Source: an uncultured Desulfobacterium sp. (GTDB lineage: Bacteria; Desulfobacterota; Desulfobacteria; Desulfobacterales; Desulfobacteraceae). From it: 10,670 nt of DNA. Shown here one piece after another: positions 1-7,345 of this stretch. A program made the position numbers and the translations under genes. The notes beneath the pieces are model-generated. The model had not been told where the DNA came from, did no database searches, and saw only the letters and a program-made list of their open reading frames with translations. Each line of letters begins with the position of its first letter. Positions within the stretch are counted from its first letter, which is position 1. The DNA is taken from assembly GCA_937124525.1 (NCBI GenBank), contig CAKZLA010000293.1, positions 1 to 10,670 on the forward strand, read 5' to 3'.

Positions 1-27
1 GAGTGACTTTTTGAAGTTTCTCTTCAT
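1..27 (-). CDS. Possible start of a further minus-strand gene (partial)
   Basis: After the hsdR remnant stop, the minus strand has AGAGG (40..36) followed 8 bases later by ATG at 27..25. This opens a frame reading MKRNFKKSL up to the window edge. The spacing and purine-rich box look like a real translation start, and a gene commonly follows hsdR in such operons. Only nine codons are visible, so no family can be named and it could be chance. Confidence 0.3.
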
Positions 28-66
28 TTTTTTAACCTCTTTGGTGGGTTTAGTTATTGGTTAAAT

Positions 67-1371
67 TTAGCACTCCCCGAATAAAATCGTGCTTGTAGTC
101 GGATCGCGGGCGCTTTGATTCTGTGACAGGGCATCATAAAATGCCAGCTCATGGGTAGAAAGCCCAAGAGATTCCCCCCGTTGATCGGCCCGTTTAATGT
201 CCTTGGCAAGTTTGATCAATTCGTCTATGACTTCAGCGGAGGTGAGAAGTTTGTTCTGATATTTTCTGACTGTAGCATCTAAAAGCTCTAAAAGCTTTCT
301 GCTCTGGACAAGATTGGTTTTCTTTCTGGCCCTGATTTCATCATTGATAAGTTTCTTTAGCAATTCAAGGGCAATGTTTTTGTGTGCCATGCCTTTGATT
401 TCTTCCATAAATTCATCGGATAAAATTGAGATATCAGGTTTTTTAATCCCTGCCGCATCAAAGATATCAATCACCTTATCAGACACAACAGCCTGATCAA
501 CCACCTGGCGAATGGCTGTTCCAATTTCTTCGGATGTTCTGTTGCCTTCTTTTATACCGAATTTTTGCAGCCTTGCTTTTACTGCCTGGAAAAAAGAGAC
601 TTTTTCCTTGATTTCCATGGCCTCGTCAGAAGGAACGCTTAAGGAGAACGCCTTTGAAAGTGCGGTCACTTCATTGACAAACCGATCTTTTCCGTTCTCG
701 ATGCTGAGGATGTATTCTTCTGTTTGCAGGATGATGGATAATTTTTCTTGCATTTGTGCAGAAAAATAAGCCCCATATGGCATCTTTGCCAACATCTGTT
801 CAATTATTTCAAGTTTTGCCAGCATCAGGTTGATGGCATCTTCCTGGGTTTCAGTGGGCTTGCCTTTTCCGCCACTGGCCGTATAAAAAGAAAGCGCCTT
901 TTTTAACTCAGAGGCGATCCCGATATAATCCACAATCAAACCGCCGGGCTTATCAAGGTACACCCGGTTAACCCTGGCTATGGCCTGCATCAGGCTGTGC
1001 CCTTTCATGGGTTTGTCTATGTAGAGAGAATGCAGACACGGGGCATCAAATCCAGTGAGCCACATATCCCGGACAATAACAAGCTTAAGCGGGTCCTGGG
1101 GATCTTTAAACCGGTCTGCCAGAATCCGTCTCTGGGTCTTGCTGGTGTGGTGTTTTTCCATTTTTGGTCCGTCGGATGACGACGCTGTCATCACCACTTT
1201 AATACCCCCCATGTCAAGATCCGGGTTATGCCATTGTGGCCTGAGTTTTATAATCTCATTGTAGAGTTTAACCGCAACACGCCGGGTCATGGCAACTACC
1301 ATGGCCTTGCCTTCGAACACGGTGAGCCGTGTTTCAAAGTGAGAGACCAGATCCTGGGCAATATGCGCCAC
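67..1371 (-). pseudogene. hsdR: Type I restriction enzyme R subunit, C-terminal remnant (hsdR1')
   Basis: This 434-codon frame is the back half of an HsdR translocase-nuclease. It begins inside the second RecA-like helicase domain: [10 protein letters not shown] (residues 21-30), motif V-like LTGFDAP (105-111) and motif VI-like QAIARVNR (129-136), followed by a long helical C-terminal region of the kind that ends such subunits. The N-terminal PD-(D/E)xK nuclease, the Walker A loop and the DEAD/DEAH box are all absent. The only nearby start is a GTG (1371..1369) directly after the TGA that closes the hsdS remnant, with no Shine-Dalgarno. The fragment cannot cut or translocate DNA and is best read as the product of a deletion fusing hsdS to hsdR. 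Its sequence differs in subfamily from the complete hsdR on the right. Confidence 0.85.
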
Positions 1372-1572
1372 TCAATCCTTTGATCCCACTATTGTTAAGT
1401 TATTTCCTCTGATAACAGGGATTCCTTTATTTATAAAATACTTGGCTGAGATGTTCGAACCAAATGGTCCTGAAATGAATGACCTTTTTGGTAGTTCCCC
1501 AAGTTCTTCCAATCTTACTAAATCCCAGCCAGAAGGAATCCTCCCAATCTCCGTCTCCTGCCACTCACTCAT
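1372..1572 (-). pseudogene. hsdS: Type I specificity subunit, N-terminal remnant (hsdS1')
   Basis: The first 66 residues of an HsdS DNA-recognition subunit: MSEWQETEIGRIPSGWDLVRL is the usual opening before the first target recognition domain, and GPFGSN and IPVIRGNNL (residues 36-58) are typical of its early part. Family members run to roughly 400-450 residues, so most of TRD1, both conserved helices and all of TRD2 are missing. The ATG (1572..1570) overlaps the TGA of the upstream DUF1016 gene as ATGA, indicating translational coupling. The frame ends in TGA (1374..1372), which abuts hsdR sequence in the same phase. It cannot specify a target. The family call is firm; the exact breakpoint is not visible. 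Confidence 0.85.
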
Positions 1573-2627
1573 CCCTCACCCCCATCATCAATCCCTTCCT
1601 GGTCTATAAACAGTCTCAATTTTTCTTCAAGCAGTTGCTTGTCCGGCAGATAAAGCTGATACTTGGACACAAAAAGCTGGTTGGAAATGGAACCTGTGGC
1701 ATATTCCACAAGGATCTCATCCTTGTCAGCGGCCAGGATAATGCCGATGGGGTCTTTGTCATCCTCCATATTTTCTTCACGTTTGAAATAGTTGAGATAC
1801 AGGTTCATCTGACCGATGTCCTGATGGTTGACCTTGCCGCTCTTTAAATCAATGAGGACAAAACATTTGAGGATTCGGTGATAAAATACGAGATCGGCAT
1901 AATAATGGGTATTGTCCAGGGTCATACGATACTGCTGGCCCACAAAGGCAAAGCCCTTGCCCAGTTCCAGAAGGAAATGGCCCAGTTTGTCGATGAGAGC
2001 GTTTTCAAGTGATCGTTCACCTATATTGGTGTGCTCCGGGATATCCAGAAATTCAAACACATAGGGGTCTTTGAGGATATCTTTTGAGGTCTCAATGGTC
2101 TGGCCCTTTTGCGCCAGGGTTGCAATATCTTTCTTATCCCGGCTCAAGGCGATGCGCTCGAACAACGACGAATTTCTCTGGCGCTTGAGTTCCCGGACCG
2201 ACCAGGCGTCGGACAGGCATTGTTTTTCATAAAACGCCCGGCCTGTATCATCGGAGATGGAGAGTAGTTCAACATAATGGGACCAACTCAATTTGCCAGA
2301 CAGTGTCTGGCGTTTTGGATAATGGACATATAAAAGGCGCATGTATTGCAGGTTTGAGCGGCTGAATCCTTTGCCGTACTTGTTTTTTAAATCCTTTGAC
2401 AGGTTCACCAGAAGTTCTTTTCCATATTCCGCCTTCAGGGTACCGGCCTGCTCAAATTCCACAATGCTTTTGCCCACCTGCTAATAGGTGTTAACCAAAA
2501 TGGTGTTCACCTTTTTTACGGCCTGGGAGCGGCCTTGTTCCAGCAGTCGTCCGATATCCCCCACCAGGGAGTGATAAGATGTGTCGGTGGGTATATTGGG
2601 GGGTATATCTGTGGGTGTGTTCGTCAT
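1569..2627 (-). pseudogene. DUF1016 (YhcG-like) PD-(D/E)xK nuclease gene with an internal amber stop
   Basis: The natural start is ATG 2627..2625, overlapping the hsdM remnant stop as ATGA. Forty-eight codons in, TAG (2483..2481) interrupts the frame inside NTY*QVGKSIVEFEQ. The family has tryptophan here (YW-x-hG), so a single TGG to TAG change explains it. Read through, the product is 352 residues: the DUF1016 N-terminal helical domain, then a C-terminal nuclease core with E208, D245 (HYYADLVFYH), the D260-L-K262 pair (VLIDLKSGK) and Q273 (IGQMNLYLNY). All expected catalytic positions remain; the IDLK variant of ELK occurs in this family. A GTG at 2477, three bases past the stop, could allow reinitiation of a 302-residue form lacking the first 50 residues, with weak SD context. 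DUF1016 proteins often sit in R-M operons; their exact role is unsettled. Confidence 0.85.
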
Positions 2628-2945
2628 ATCTCAAACCCCACTTTGGACAGCTGTTTTTTGATTTCAAGATCCAGGCTTTGCGCCTGTTCCATCTGTTCTT
2701 TGAGCTGACCGGTCAGGGATTTCATTTTATCTTCAATTGTCTTCTGGATTGGCATCTTCATATTCCCCCTTGCCCTCCAACAGTTTTGCATAAAGCTCTT
2801 CAAAGGAGTCTGAAATATACTTTAGAAAAATCAACCCCAGAACAACATGCTTGTATTCCGAAGCATCTATGTTTTTTCTGAGTTTATCTGCTGTCAGCCA
2901 AAGGATTTTTTCAAAGGGTTGATCTTCTGCTTTCTTTTTTGCCAT
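2624..2945 (-). pseudogene. hsdM: Type I methyltransferase M subunit with central deletion (hsdM1')
   Basis: ATG 2945..2943 (GGAG at 2960..2957 upstream) opens 70 codons typical of an HsdM N-terminus: [13 protein letters not shown], then [31 protein letters not shown]. The frame stops at TGA 2735..2733 just after DANPED. In another frame, from about 2750 down to TGA 2626..2624, the sequence reads [19 protein letters not shown] and ends KKQLSKVGFEI, which matches the coiled-coil C-terminus of the same family. The whole catalytic core (DPACGSGG and NPPY motifs) is missing, an internal deletion of probably over 1 kb given usual family lengths of around 500 residues. The last base triplet overlaps the DUF1016 start (ATGA). 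No methyltransferase activity is possible. Confidence 0.85.
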
Positions 2946-2998
2946 TATGTTGTGCACTCCTGCATAAATATATTCACCGTTTAAAACCGGTTGGTATG

Positions 2999-3240
2999 TT
3001 AGACTGACGAACGAGGTGATGCAAGTCTCTTTTTAAAGCGCTTCTTTTCACAGACAAAATTTAAGATTTTTTCATCAAGCCTTTTCAAAAGTGCTTGTTT
3101 ATTTTGTACATCCGCAATTGTTACGCCAAGATCGCAAAAGCGCGGGATTTGATTTTTGTGAACACATGGGATTCGAAAGTACGGATGATTCGATCAGCGA
3201 TATTATCTTCGGAGTCATTCTCACCTTTGTCAGATATCAT
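2999..3240 (-). pseudogene. Possible frameshifted gene relic of unknown family
   Basis: On the minus strand ATG 3240..3238 opens 39 codons (MISDKGENDSEDNIADRIIR... ending SRAFAILA) to TAA 3123..3121. In a second frame, overlapping its end and continuing to TAA 3001..2999, comes DLGVTIADVQNKQALLKRL followed by a lysine/arginine-rich tail ([10 protein letters not shown]). Both pieces look protein-like (charged, helical, few rare residues) and together would need one single-base frameshift around 3125-3140. I do not recognise the family. No Shine-Dalgarno precedes the ATG. The plus strand is also open here, so chance is a real alternative. Confidence 0.25.
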
Positions 3241-3254
3241 TCAAAAAAAATTAT

Positions 3255-3282
3255 TTGACTCACTTTTAATTATATTTATATT
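3255..3282 (+). promoter_or_regulatory. Sigma70-like promoter facing the intact operon
   Basis: TTGACT (3255-3260) and TATATT (3277-3282) are separated by 16 bases, a close match to the sigma70 consensus in an A/T-rich setting. Start of transcription would fall near 3288-3290, within the left arm of the inverted repeat, giving a leader of about 320 nucleotides before hsdM. The match is good, but AT-rich DNA produces such boxes by chance and a second promoter closer to hsdM cannot be excluded. Confidence 0.45.
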
Positions 3283-3283
3283 T

Positions 3284-3413
3284 CAATACCTTCGCCAATT
3301 TTGTTTCAGCCCACATTTAAATCCATATGTTGATAGATATATATTTTTAAATACAGTATATGGTGTTGATGTTTGCTGATTTTAAACCTATTTTAAATTT
3401 GGCGAAGGTATTG
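3284..3413. repeat. 15-bp perfect inverted repeat, arms 100 bp apart
   Basis: CAATACCTTCGCCAA at 3284-3298 is repeated in exact inverse orientation at 3399-3413 (TTGGCGAAGGTATTG). The 100 bp between them is very AT-rich. The left arm begins two bases after the predicted -10 box. The pair could be two operator half-sites for a looping repressor, a long-range RNA stem in the leader, or the ends of a ~130-bp non-coding mobile element; I saw no target-site duplication for the last. The repeat itself is certain; its function is not. Confidence 0.75.
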
Positions 3414-3433
3414 GAAGTTAGAAGGGCTTTTAT

Positions 3434-3453
3434 TTACATGGCATACCATGTAA
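3434..3453. promoter_or_regulatory. Perfect palindrome TTACATGG-CATA-CCATGTAA
   Basis: Eight-base perfect arms (3434-3441 and 3446-3453) around a 4-base centre, about 160 bases upstream of the hsdM start. The size and symmetry fit a dimeric regulator operator; it could also be a short hairpin in the leader RNA. There is no U-run after it, so it is not a rho-independent terminator. No regulator gene is present in the window. Confidence 0.4.
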
Positions 3454-3603
3454 CCGGGCGCTTGAAAGGAGCTATCACTCAGATAAACTTTACCGGATGA
3501 AAAAATGTGTGTGGTTCCAGGTTAAGAGATATGATACAAGCACAGGTGGTATGGGGTTTGAACAGGAACCGGAATGTGCAGAAACGAAAGATTAACCATT
3601 GAC

Positions 3604-3607
3604 AGGA
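3604..3607 (+). promoter_or_regulatory. Shine-Dalgarno supporting the hsdM start at 3613
   Basis: AGGA lies 5 bases before ATG 3613. The in-frame ATG at 3574 also has an AGGA (3564-3567) 6 bases before it, so spacing alone does not decide. The protein does: family members begin MNN-x-x-HN-x-IVSFIW, which starts at 3613. Confidence 0.5.
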
Positions 3608-3612
3608 ATTAC

Positions 3613-6015
3613 ATGAATAACGCGGTACACAATAAGATTGTCTCCTTTATCTGGACCATTGCCGATGACTGCTTAAGGGACATTTATGTCCGGGGAAAAT
3701 ACCGGGATGTTATTTTGCCCATGGTGGTGCTCAGACGTCTGGATAGCCTGCTGGAGCTCTCCAAGGAGAAGGTGCTGCAGGAAATGTCCTTTCAAAAAAA
3801 CGAAATGGGGCTTGTTAAGCTGGATGAAAATGGGCTTCAAGATGCCTCAGGCTACGTATTTTATAATACCAGCAAATGGACCTTGAAAAACCTTTTCACA
3901 ACGGCCACCAATAATCAGCAGATTCTTAAGGTCAATATGGAGGATTATCTTTCAGGCTTTTCTGCCAATGTCAAAGAAATCATTGAAAAATTCAATCTTA
4001 GATCGCAAATCCGTCACATGGCTGTCAAGGATGTGCTGCTGGATGTCCTTGAAAAATTCACCTCCCCTTATCTGAATTTAACCCCCCATGACAGAGAAGA
4101 TCCCGACGGGAATCCCATGCCCGCCCTGACAAATCTTGGCATGGGATATGTCTTTGAAGAGCTGATCCGTAAATTCAACGAAGAAAATAATGAGGAGGCA
4201 GGAGAACATTTCACCCCCCGGGAAGTGATTGAACTGATGACCCGCCTTACATTTGAACCGGTAAAGGATCATATGCCCCCGGTCATCACCATTTATGATC
4301 CAGCCTGTGGCTCCGGCGGCATGCTCACTGAATCCCAGGCCTTTATCAAGAATGAAACCGGGCGGACAGCGGATGACAGGTATATTTATCTCTACGGCAA
4401 AGAGATCAATGACGAGACCTATGCCATCTGTAAATCTGATATGATGATCAAGGGTAATGATCCCGAACATATCCGTCCCCACTCAACCCTTTCCACGGAT
4501 GAGTTTGCAGGGCATAGCTTTGATTTTATGCTATCCAATCCTCCCTACGGGAAAAGCTGGGCCAGTGAGCAGAAATTTATCAAGGATGGAACCAATGTCA
4601 TTGATCCACGGTTTAAGGTAACCCTTAAAGATTATTGGAGACAGCCCCAGGATGTGGATGCCGTCCCCAGATCCAGCGATGGGCAGCTCTTGTTTTTGAT
4701 GGAAATGGTCAGCAAAATGAAGTCCCCGGACACCAGCCTTTTTGGTTCTCGCATTGCCTCGGTCCACAACGGCTCCAGCCTGTTCACCGGGGATGCGGGA
4801 AGCGGAGAGAGCAATATCCGCCGTTATATTATTGAGAACGACCTTCTGGAAGCCATTATCCAATTGCCCAACAATCTCTTTTATAACACCGGCATCACCA
4901 CCTATATCTGGCTGTTATCCAATAACAAAGAAAACAAGAAAAAAGGGAAGGTCCAGCTCATTGATGCCTCCAGGTGTTTCCAGAAGTTGAGAAAAAACCT
5001 GGGCAACAAGAATTGCGAATTATCCAGGCACCACATCCGCGATATTGTCGCGGCCTTCCGGGGACTGAAAACCATAGCGCCGGAAAGGGATGAAAAGGGA
5101 GCGGATACCGGTCTCGGTGCCAAAGTGTTTGAAAACAGTGATTTTGGGTACCATAAAGTGGTCATTGAACGGCCGGACCGAAGATTTGCAAGGTTTACCG
5201 AGGAACGCATTGCACCTTTACGCTTTGACAAGGCATTGGCAGCACCCATGCAATGGATATATGAACAATTTGCAGATGCCGTCTACACCCCGGGTACGCT
5301 TGCCCATCATGAAAAACAGATTTTGGCCTTTTGTGAGGAAAATGGCCTCACATTGAATGCACGGAGCCGCAAAAAGCTCTTCAACCTGGATACATGGGAA
5401 AAGCATTTAAAATTGGTTGCAGCGGCCCAGGGCTTGATGGAAACTGTGGGGAAAGATGAATTTAATGATTTCAATCAATTCAAGGTTCTGGTGGATAAGA
5501 CTCTGAAAGCGTTGAAATTAAAACTGTCTGTCACGGAGAAAAAGGCCATTTTAAATGCCGCGTCCTGGTATGATGAAACTGGCTGCAAAGTCATCAAGGC
5601 AAAGGTTAAACTGACCGGTGACAAGCTGGATAAGCTGTTGCACCACCTGGGGTGCAAAGAAAGAGATCTAGCGGATTTCGGGTTTTATCCAACAGAGGGT
5701 AAAAAAAGGGAATACCTGTCCTTTGAATCCTGCTCAGACCTTCGTGACCATGAATCCGTACCTCTTAATGAAGATATCCATGACTATTTCAGGGCGGAAG
5801 TGGCTCCCCATGTGTCAGAAGCCTGGATCAACCTGGATTCGGTGAAGATTGGATATGAGATTAGTTTTAATAAATATTTTTATCGTCATAAGCCGTTGCG
5901 CTCCATGGAAGAGGTTGCCAAGGATATCCTGGACCTGGAACACCAGGCTGAAGGCTTGATTGCTGATATTTTAGGACTTGATGTGGCAGTGGTGTCAGGG
6001 GTGGGTCATGACTGA
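3613..6015 (+). CDS. hsdM: Type I R-M methyltransferase subunit M (HsdM2)
   Basis: N6-adenine DNA methyltransferase of the intact locus; with HsdS it methylates the host target using S-adenosylmethionine, and it is also needed for restriction. The product is 800 residues from ATG 3613 (813 if 3574 were used). Order: N-terminal helical domain (VSFIWTIADDCLRD, then VILPMVVLRRLD), the conserved linker GEHFTPREVIELM, SAM-binding motif I DPACGSGGML (229-238), catalytic motif IV NPPYG (309-313), then a long extra C-terminal region to residue 800. It is larger than the ~500-residue classical HsdM; this long form is a known subfamily and differs from the remnant hsdM on the left. The stop codon lies in ATGACTGA, overlapping hsdS by 8 bases. 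No damage seen. The function is secure; the modified sequence is unknown. Confidence 0.95.
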   Translation: MNNAVHNKIVSFIWTIADDCLRDIYVRGKYRDVILPMVVLRRLDSLLELSKEKVLQEMSFQKNEMGLVKLDENGLQDASGYVFYNTSKWTLKNLFTTATNNQQILKVNMEDYLSGFSANVKEIIEKFNLRSQIRHMAVKDVLLDVLEKFTSPYLNLTPHDREDPDGNPMPALTNLGMGYVFEELIRKFNEENNEEAGEHFTPREVIELMTRLTFEPVKDHMPPVITIYDPACGSGGMLTESQAFIKNETGRTADDRYIYLYGKEINDETYAICKSDMMIKGNDPEHIRPHSTLSTDEFAGHSFDFMLSNPPYGKSWASEQKFIKDGTNVIDPRFKVTLKDYWRQPQDVDAVPRSSDGQLLFLMEMVSKMKSPDTSLFGSRIASVHNGSSLFTGDAGSGESNIRRYIIENDLLEAIIQLPNNLFYNTGITTYIWLLSNNKENKKKGKVQLIDASRCFQKLRKNLGNKNCELSRHHIRDIVAAFRGLKTIAPERDEKGADTGLGAKVFENSDFGYHKVVIERPDRRFARFTEERIAPLRFDKALAAPMQWIYEQFADAVYTPGTLAHHEKQILAFCEENGLTLNARSRKKLFNLDTWEKHLKLVAAAQGLMETVGKDEFNDFNQFKVLVDKTLKALKLKLSVTEKKAILNAASWYDETGCKVIKAKVKLTGDKLDKLLHHLGCKERDLADFGFYPTEGKKREYLSFESCSDLRDHESVPLNEDIHDYFRAEVAPHVSEAWINLDSVKIGYEISFNKYFYRHKPLRSMEEVAKDILDLEHQAEGLIADILGLDVAVVSGVGHD

Positions 6016-7330
6016 TCTGATATCCATGATGCCAAGATACGAGTCGTATAAGGATTCCAGGGTGGACTGGATTGGGGAGCTTCCTGAGCATTGGCAATTA
6101 ACACCAATTCGGTCTATTTTTAATGAGCGAAATGAAAAGAATACTGGGCCAATAACTGATTTTATCCTATCCGTTACTAAAGATCGAGGTGTTATCCCAT
6201 ATGATGAAAAAGGAGCAATTGGTAATAATAAATCAGAGGATATAGAACGGTACAAGATTGTATATCCAAACGATTTAGTGATTAACAAAATGAATGTTGT
6301 AATTGGCTCATTAGGTCTTTCGAAATACTTTGGAGCATTAAGCCAAGTCTATATAGTTTTGAGAGCAATGTCTAAAGATTATTTCATTAGCTTTTATAGT
6401 TACTTATTGATGAACGCACCTTTTTACTCTTCATTAATAAAATATTGTACTGGAATAATGGTGCTACGTGAAAGCCTTAAAAAGGATGAATTTAAAAAAT
6501 TAGTTTTACCAATGCCCCCAATAAGAGAACAAACTTCAGTCGCCAACTTTCTCGACTGCAAAACTGCAAAGATAGACCAAGCCGTTGCCATCAAGGAAAA
6601 GCAGATCCAGCTCCTCAAAGAGCGCAAACAAATCCTGATTCAGAAGGCTGTGATCCAAGGCCTTGATTCCAATGTTACCATGCGTGATTCTTGTGTGGAA
6701 TGGATCGGTGAGATACCAAGACATTGGGCTATAAAACGATTTAAAACTCTCTTCTCTCAAAGTAATTTGCCGACACTGCCAAATGATGGTGTTGTTACCT
6801 CATACAGGGATGGTGAGGTTACTTTGAGATCGAATAGAAGACTTGGTGGATATACAGAAGCTATTTTAGAGCAAGGTTATCAAGGTATTCGTAAAGGCCA
6901 ACTTGTTTTAAACTCGATGGATGCGTTCGAAGGTGCCATTGGTGTATCTGATTCCGACGGTAAATGTACCCCGGAATATGTCATTTGTGATCCAATTTTA
7001 GATGATGTGTTGCCCGAATACTTTGCCTATCTCCTGAGAGAAATGGCCCTCACAAAATACATTCAAGTTATCTGTAATGCCGTTAGGCAACGGGCGGTGA
7101 GAATTCGATATAATAACCTTAAAAAAAGATTTTTGATTGTGCCACCAGTGGAAGAACAAATAGTTATTGTATCCTACATCCAGACCCAATCCGCCAAAAT
7201 CGACAAAGCCATTGCCATACAGGAACAGATGATCGAAAAGCTCAAAGAATATAAAGCCACGCTGATCAATTCAGCCGTGACCGGAAAAATTAAAGTGCCA
7301 CAGACAAGAGAATCCAAGGCCGTGGCATGA
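6008..7330 (+). CDS. hsdS: Type I R-M specificity subunit S (HsdS2)
   Basis: DNA-recognition subunit that directs HsdM and HsdR to a bipartite target. The product is 440 residues from ATG 6008, which overlaps the hsdM stop; an ATG 10 codons earlier (5978) lies deeper inside hsdM and is less likely. It has the expected twofold repeat: DSRVDWIGELPEHW (18-29) and DSCVEWIGEIPRHW (227-240) open the two TRDs. PPIREQ (170-175) and PPVEEQ (379-384) precede the two spacer helices, TAKIDQAVAIKEKQI (from 186) and SAKIDKAIAIQEQMI (from about 393). The TRDs (about 6100-6510 and 6740-7140) are visibly more AT-rich than the conserved helices and hsdM, as expected where TRDs are exchanged between strains. 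Both TRDs are complete. The target sequence cannot be read from the protein by eye. Confidence 0.95.
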   Translation: MTDLISMMPRYESYKDSRVDWIGELPEHWQLTPIRSIFNERNEKNTGPITDFILSVTKDRGVIPYDEKGAIGNNKSEDIERYKIVYPNDLVINKMNVVIGSLGLSKYFGALSQVYIVLRAMSKDYFISFYSYLLMNAPFYSSLIKYCTGIMVLRESLKKDEFKKLVLPMPPIREQTSVANFLDCKTAKIDQAVAIKEKQIQLLKERKQILIQKAVIQGLDSNVTMRDSCVEWIGEIPRHWAIKRFKTLFSQSNLPTLPNDGVVTSYRDGEVTLRSNRRLGGYTEAILEQGYQGIRKGQLVLNSMDAFEGAIGVSDSDGKCTPEYVICDPILDDVLPEYFAYLLREMALTKYIQVICNAVRQRAVRIRYNNLKKRFLIVPPVEEQIVIVSYIQTQSAKIDKAIAIQEQMIEKLKEYKATLINSAVTGKIKVPQTRESKAVA

Positions 7331-7332
7331 CA

Positions 7333-7338
7333 AGAGGA
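7333..7338 (+). promoter_or_regulatory. Shine-Dalgarno for the TTG start of the RhuM-Doc gene
   Basis: AGAGGA lies 7 bases before TTG 7346, just after the hsdS stop (7328-7330). It supports the uncommon TTG start, since no ATG gives a better fit to the family N-terminus. Confidence 0.55.
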
Positions 7339-7345
7339 TAAGCCT

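Larger units (their letters stand above)
2946..3612. other. Divergent intergenic region between the two R-M loci
   Basis: About 670 bases with no convincing complete gene. From left to right it holds an 8-bp palindrome AACCGGTT near 2984-2992, a possible frameshifted relic on the minus strand (2999-3240), an AT-rich stretch with a sigma70-like promoter, the 15-bp inverted repeat pair, a short perfect palindrome, and then about 160 bases of leader before hsdM. In the leader one frame stays open from 3422 to the TAA at 3593-3595 (57 codons; only internal start ATG 3497) with no recognisable family. Nothing resembling a terminator, tRNA or IS end was seen. Confidence 0.6.

Noticed and set aside
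1372..1374. TGA at the hsdS/hsdR junction as selenocysteine
   Set aside because: It lies exactly at a deletion join between two different genes, not in a selenoprotein motif.
1479..1847. 122-codon plus-strand frame across the DUF1016/hsdS boundary
   Set aside because: Opposite the recognised minus-strand nuclease core; composition is that of an antisense frame.
2481..2483. TAG in the DUF1016 gene as a pyrrolysine codon
   Set aside because: The family position is tryptophan, one base away from TAG, and all neighbouring genes are decayed; a nonsense mutation is simpler.
3095..3379. 94-codon plus-strand frame in the intergenic region
   Set aside because: Low-complexity hydrophobic and AT-driven sequence, no Shine-Dalgarno, runs through the promoter and the inverted repeat, no family features.
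3284..3413. The 130-bp inverted-repeat unit as a confirmed MITE
   Set aside because: No target-site duplication is visible and no second copy is in the window, so it is kept only as a repeat.
3497..3595. Small leader peptide of 32 codons (MKKCVWFQVKRY...) before hsdM
   Set aside because: The frame is open and somewhat protein-like, but there is no Shine-Dalgarno and no attenuator structure; not enough to call a gene.
4078..4863. Long minus-strand frames opposite hsdM
   Set aside because: They lie wholly opposite a well-conserved methyltransferase core and read as its antisense shadow.
2733..6015. The two hsdM genes as copies of one duplication
   Set aside because: Their N-termini belong to different HsdM subfamilies ([13 protein letters not shown] versus MNNAVHNKIVSFIW) and do not align closely.
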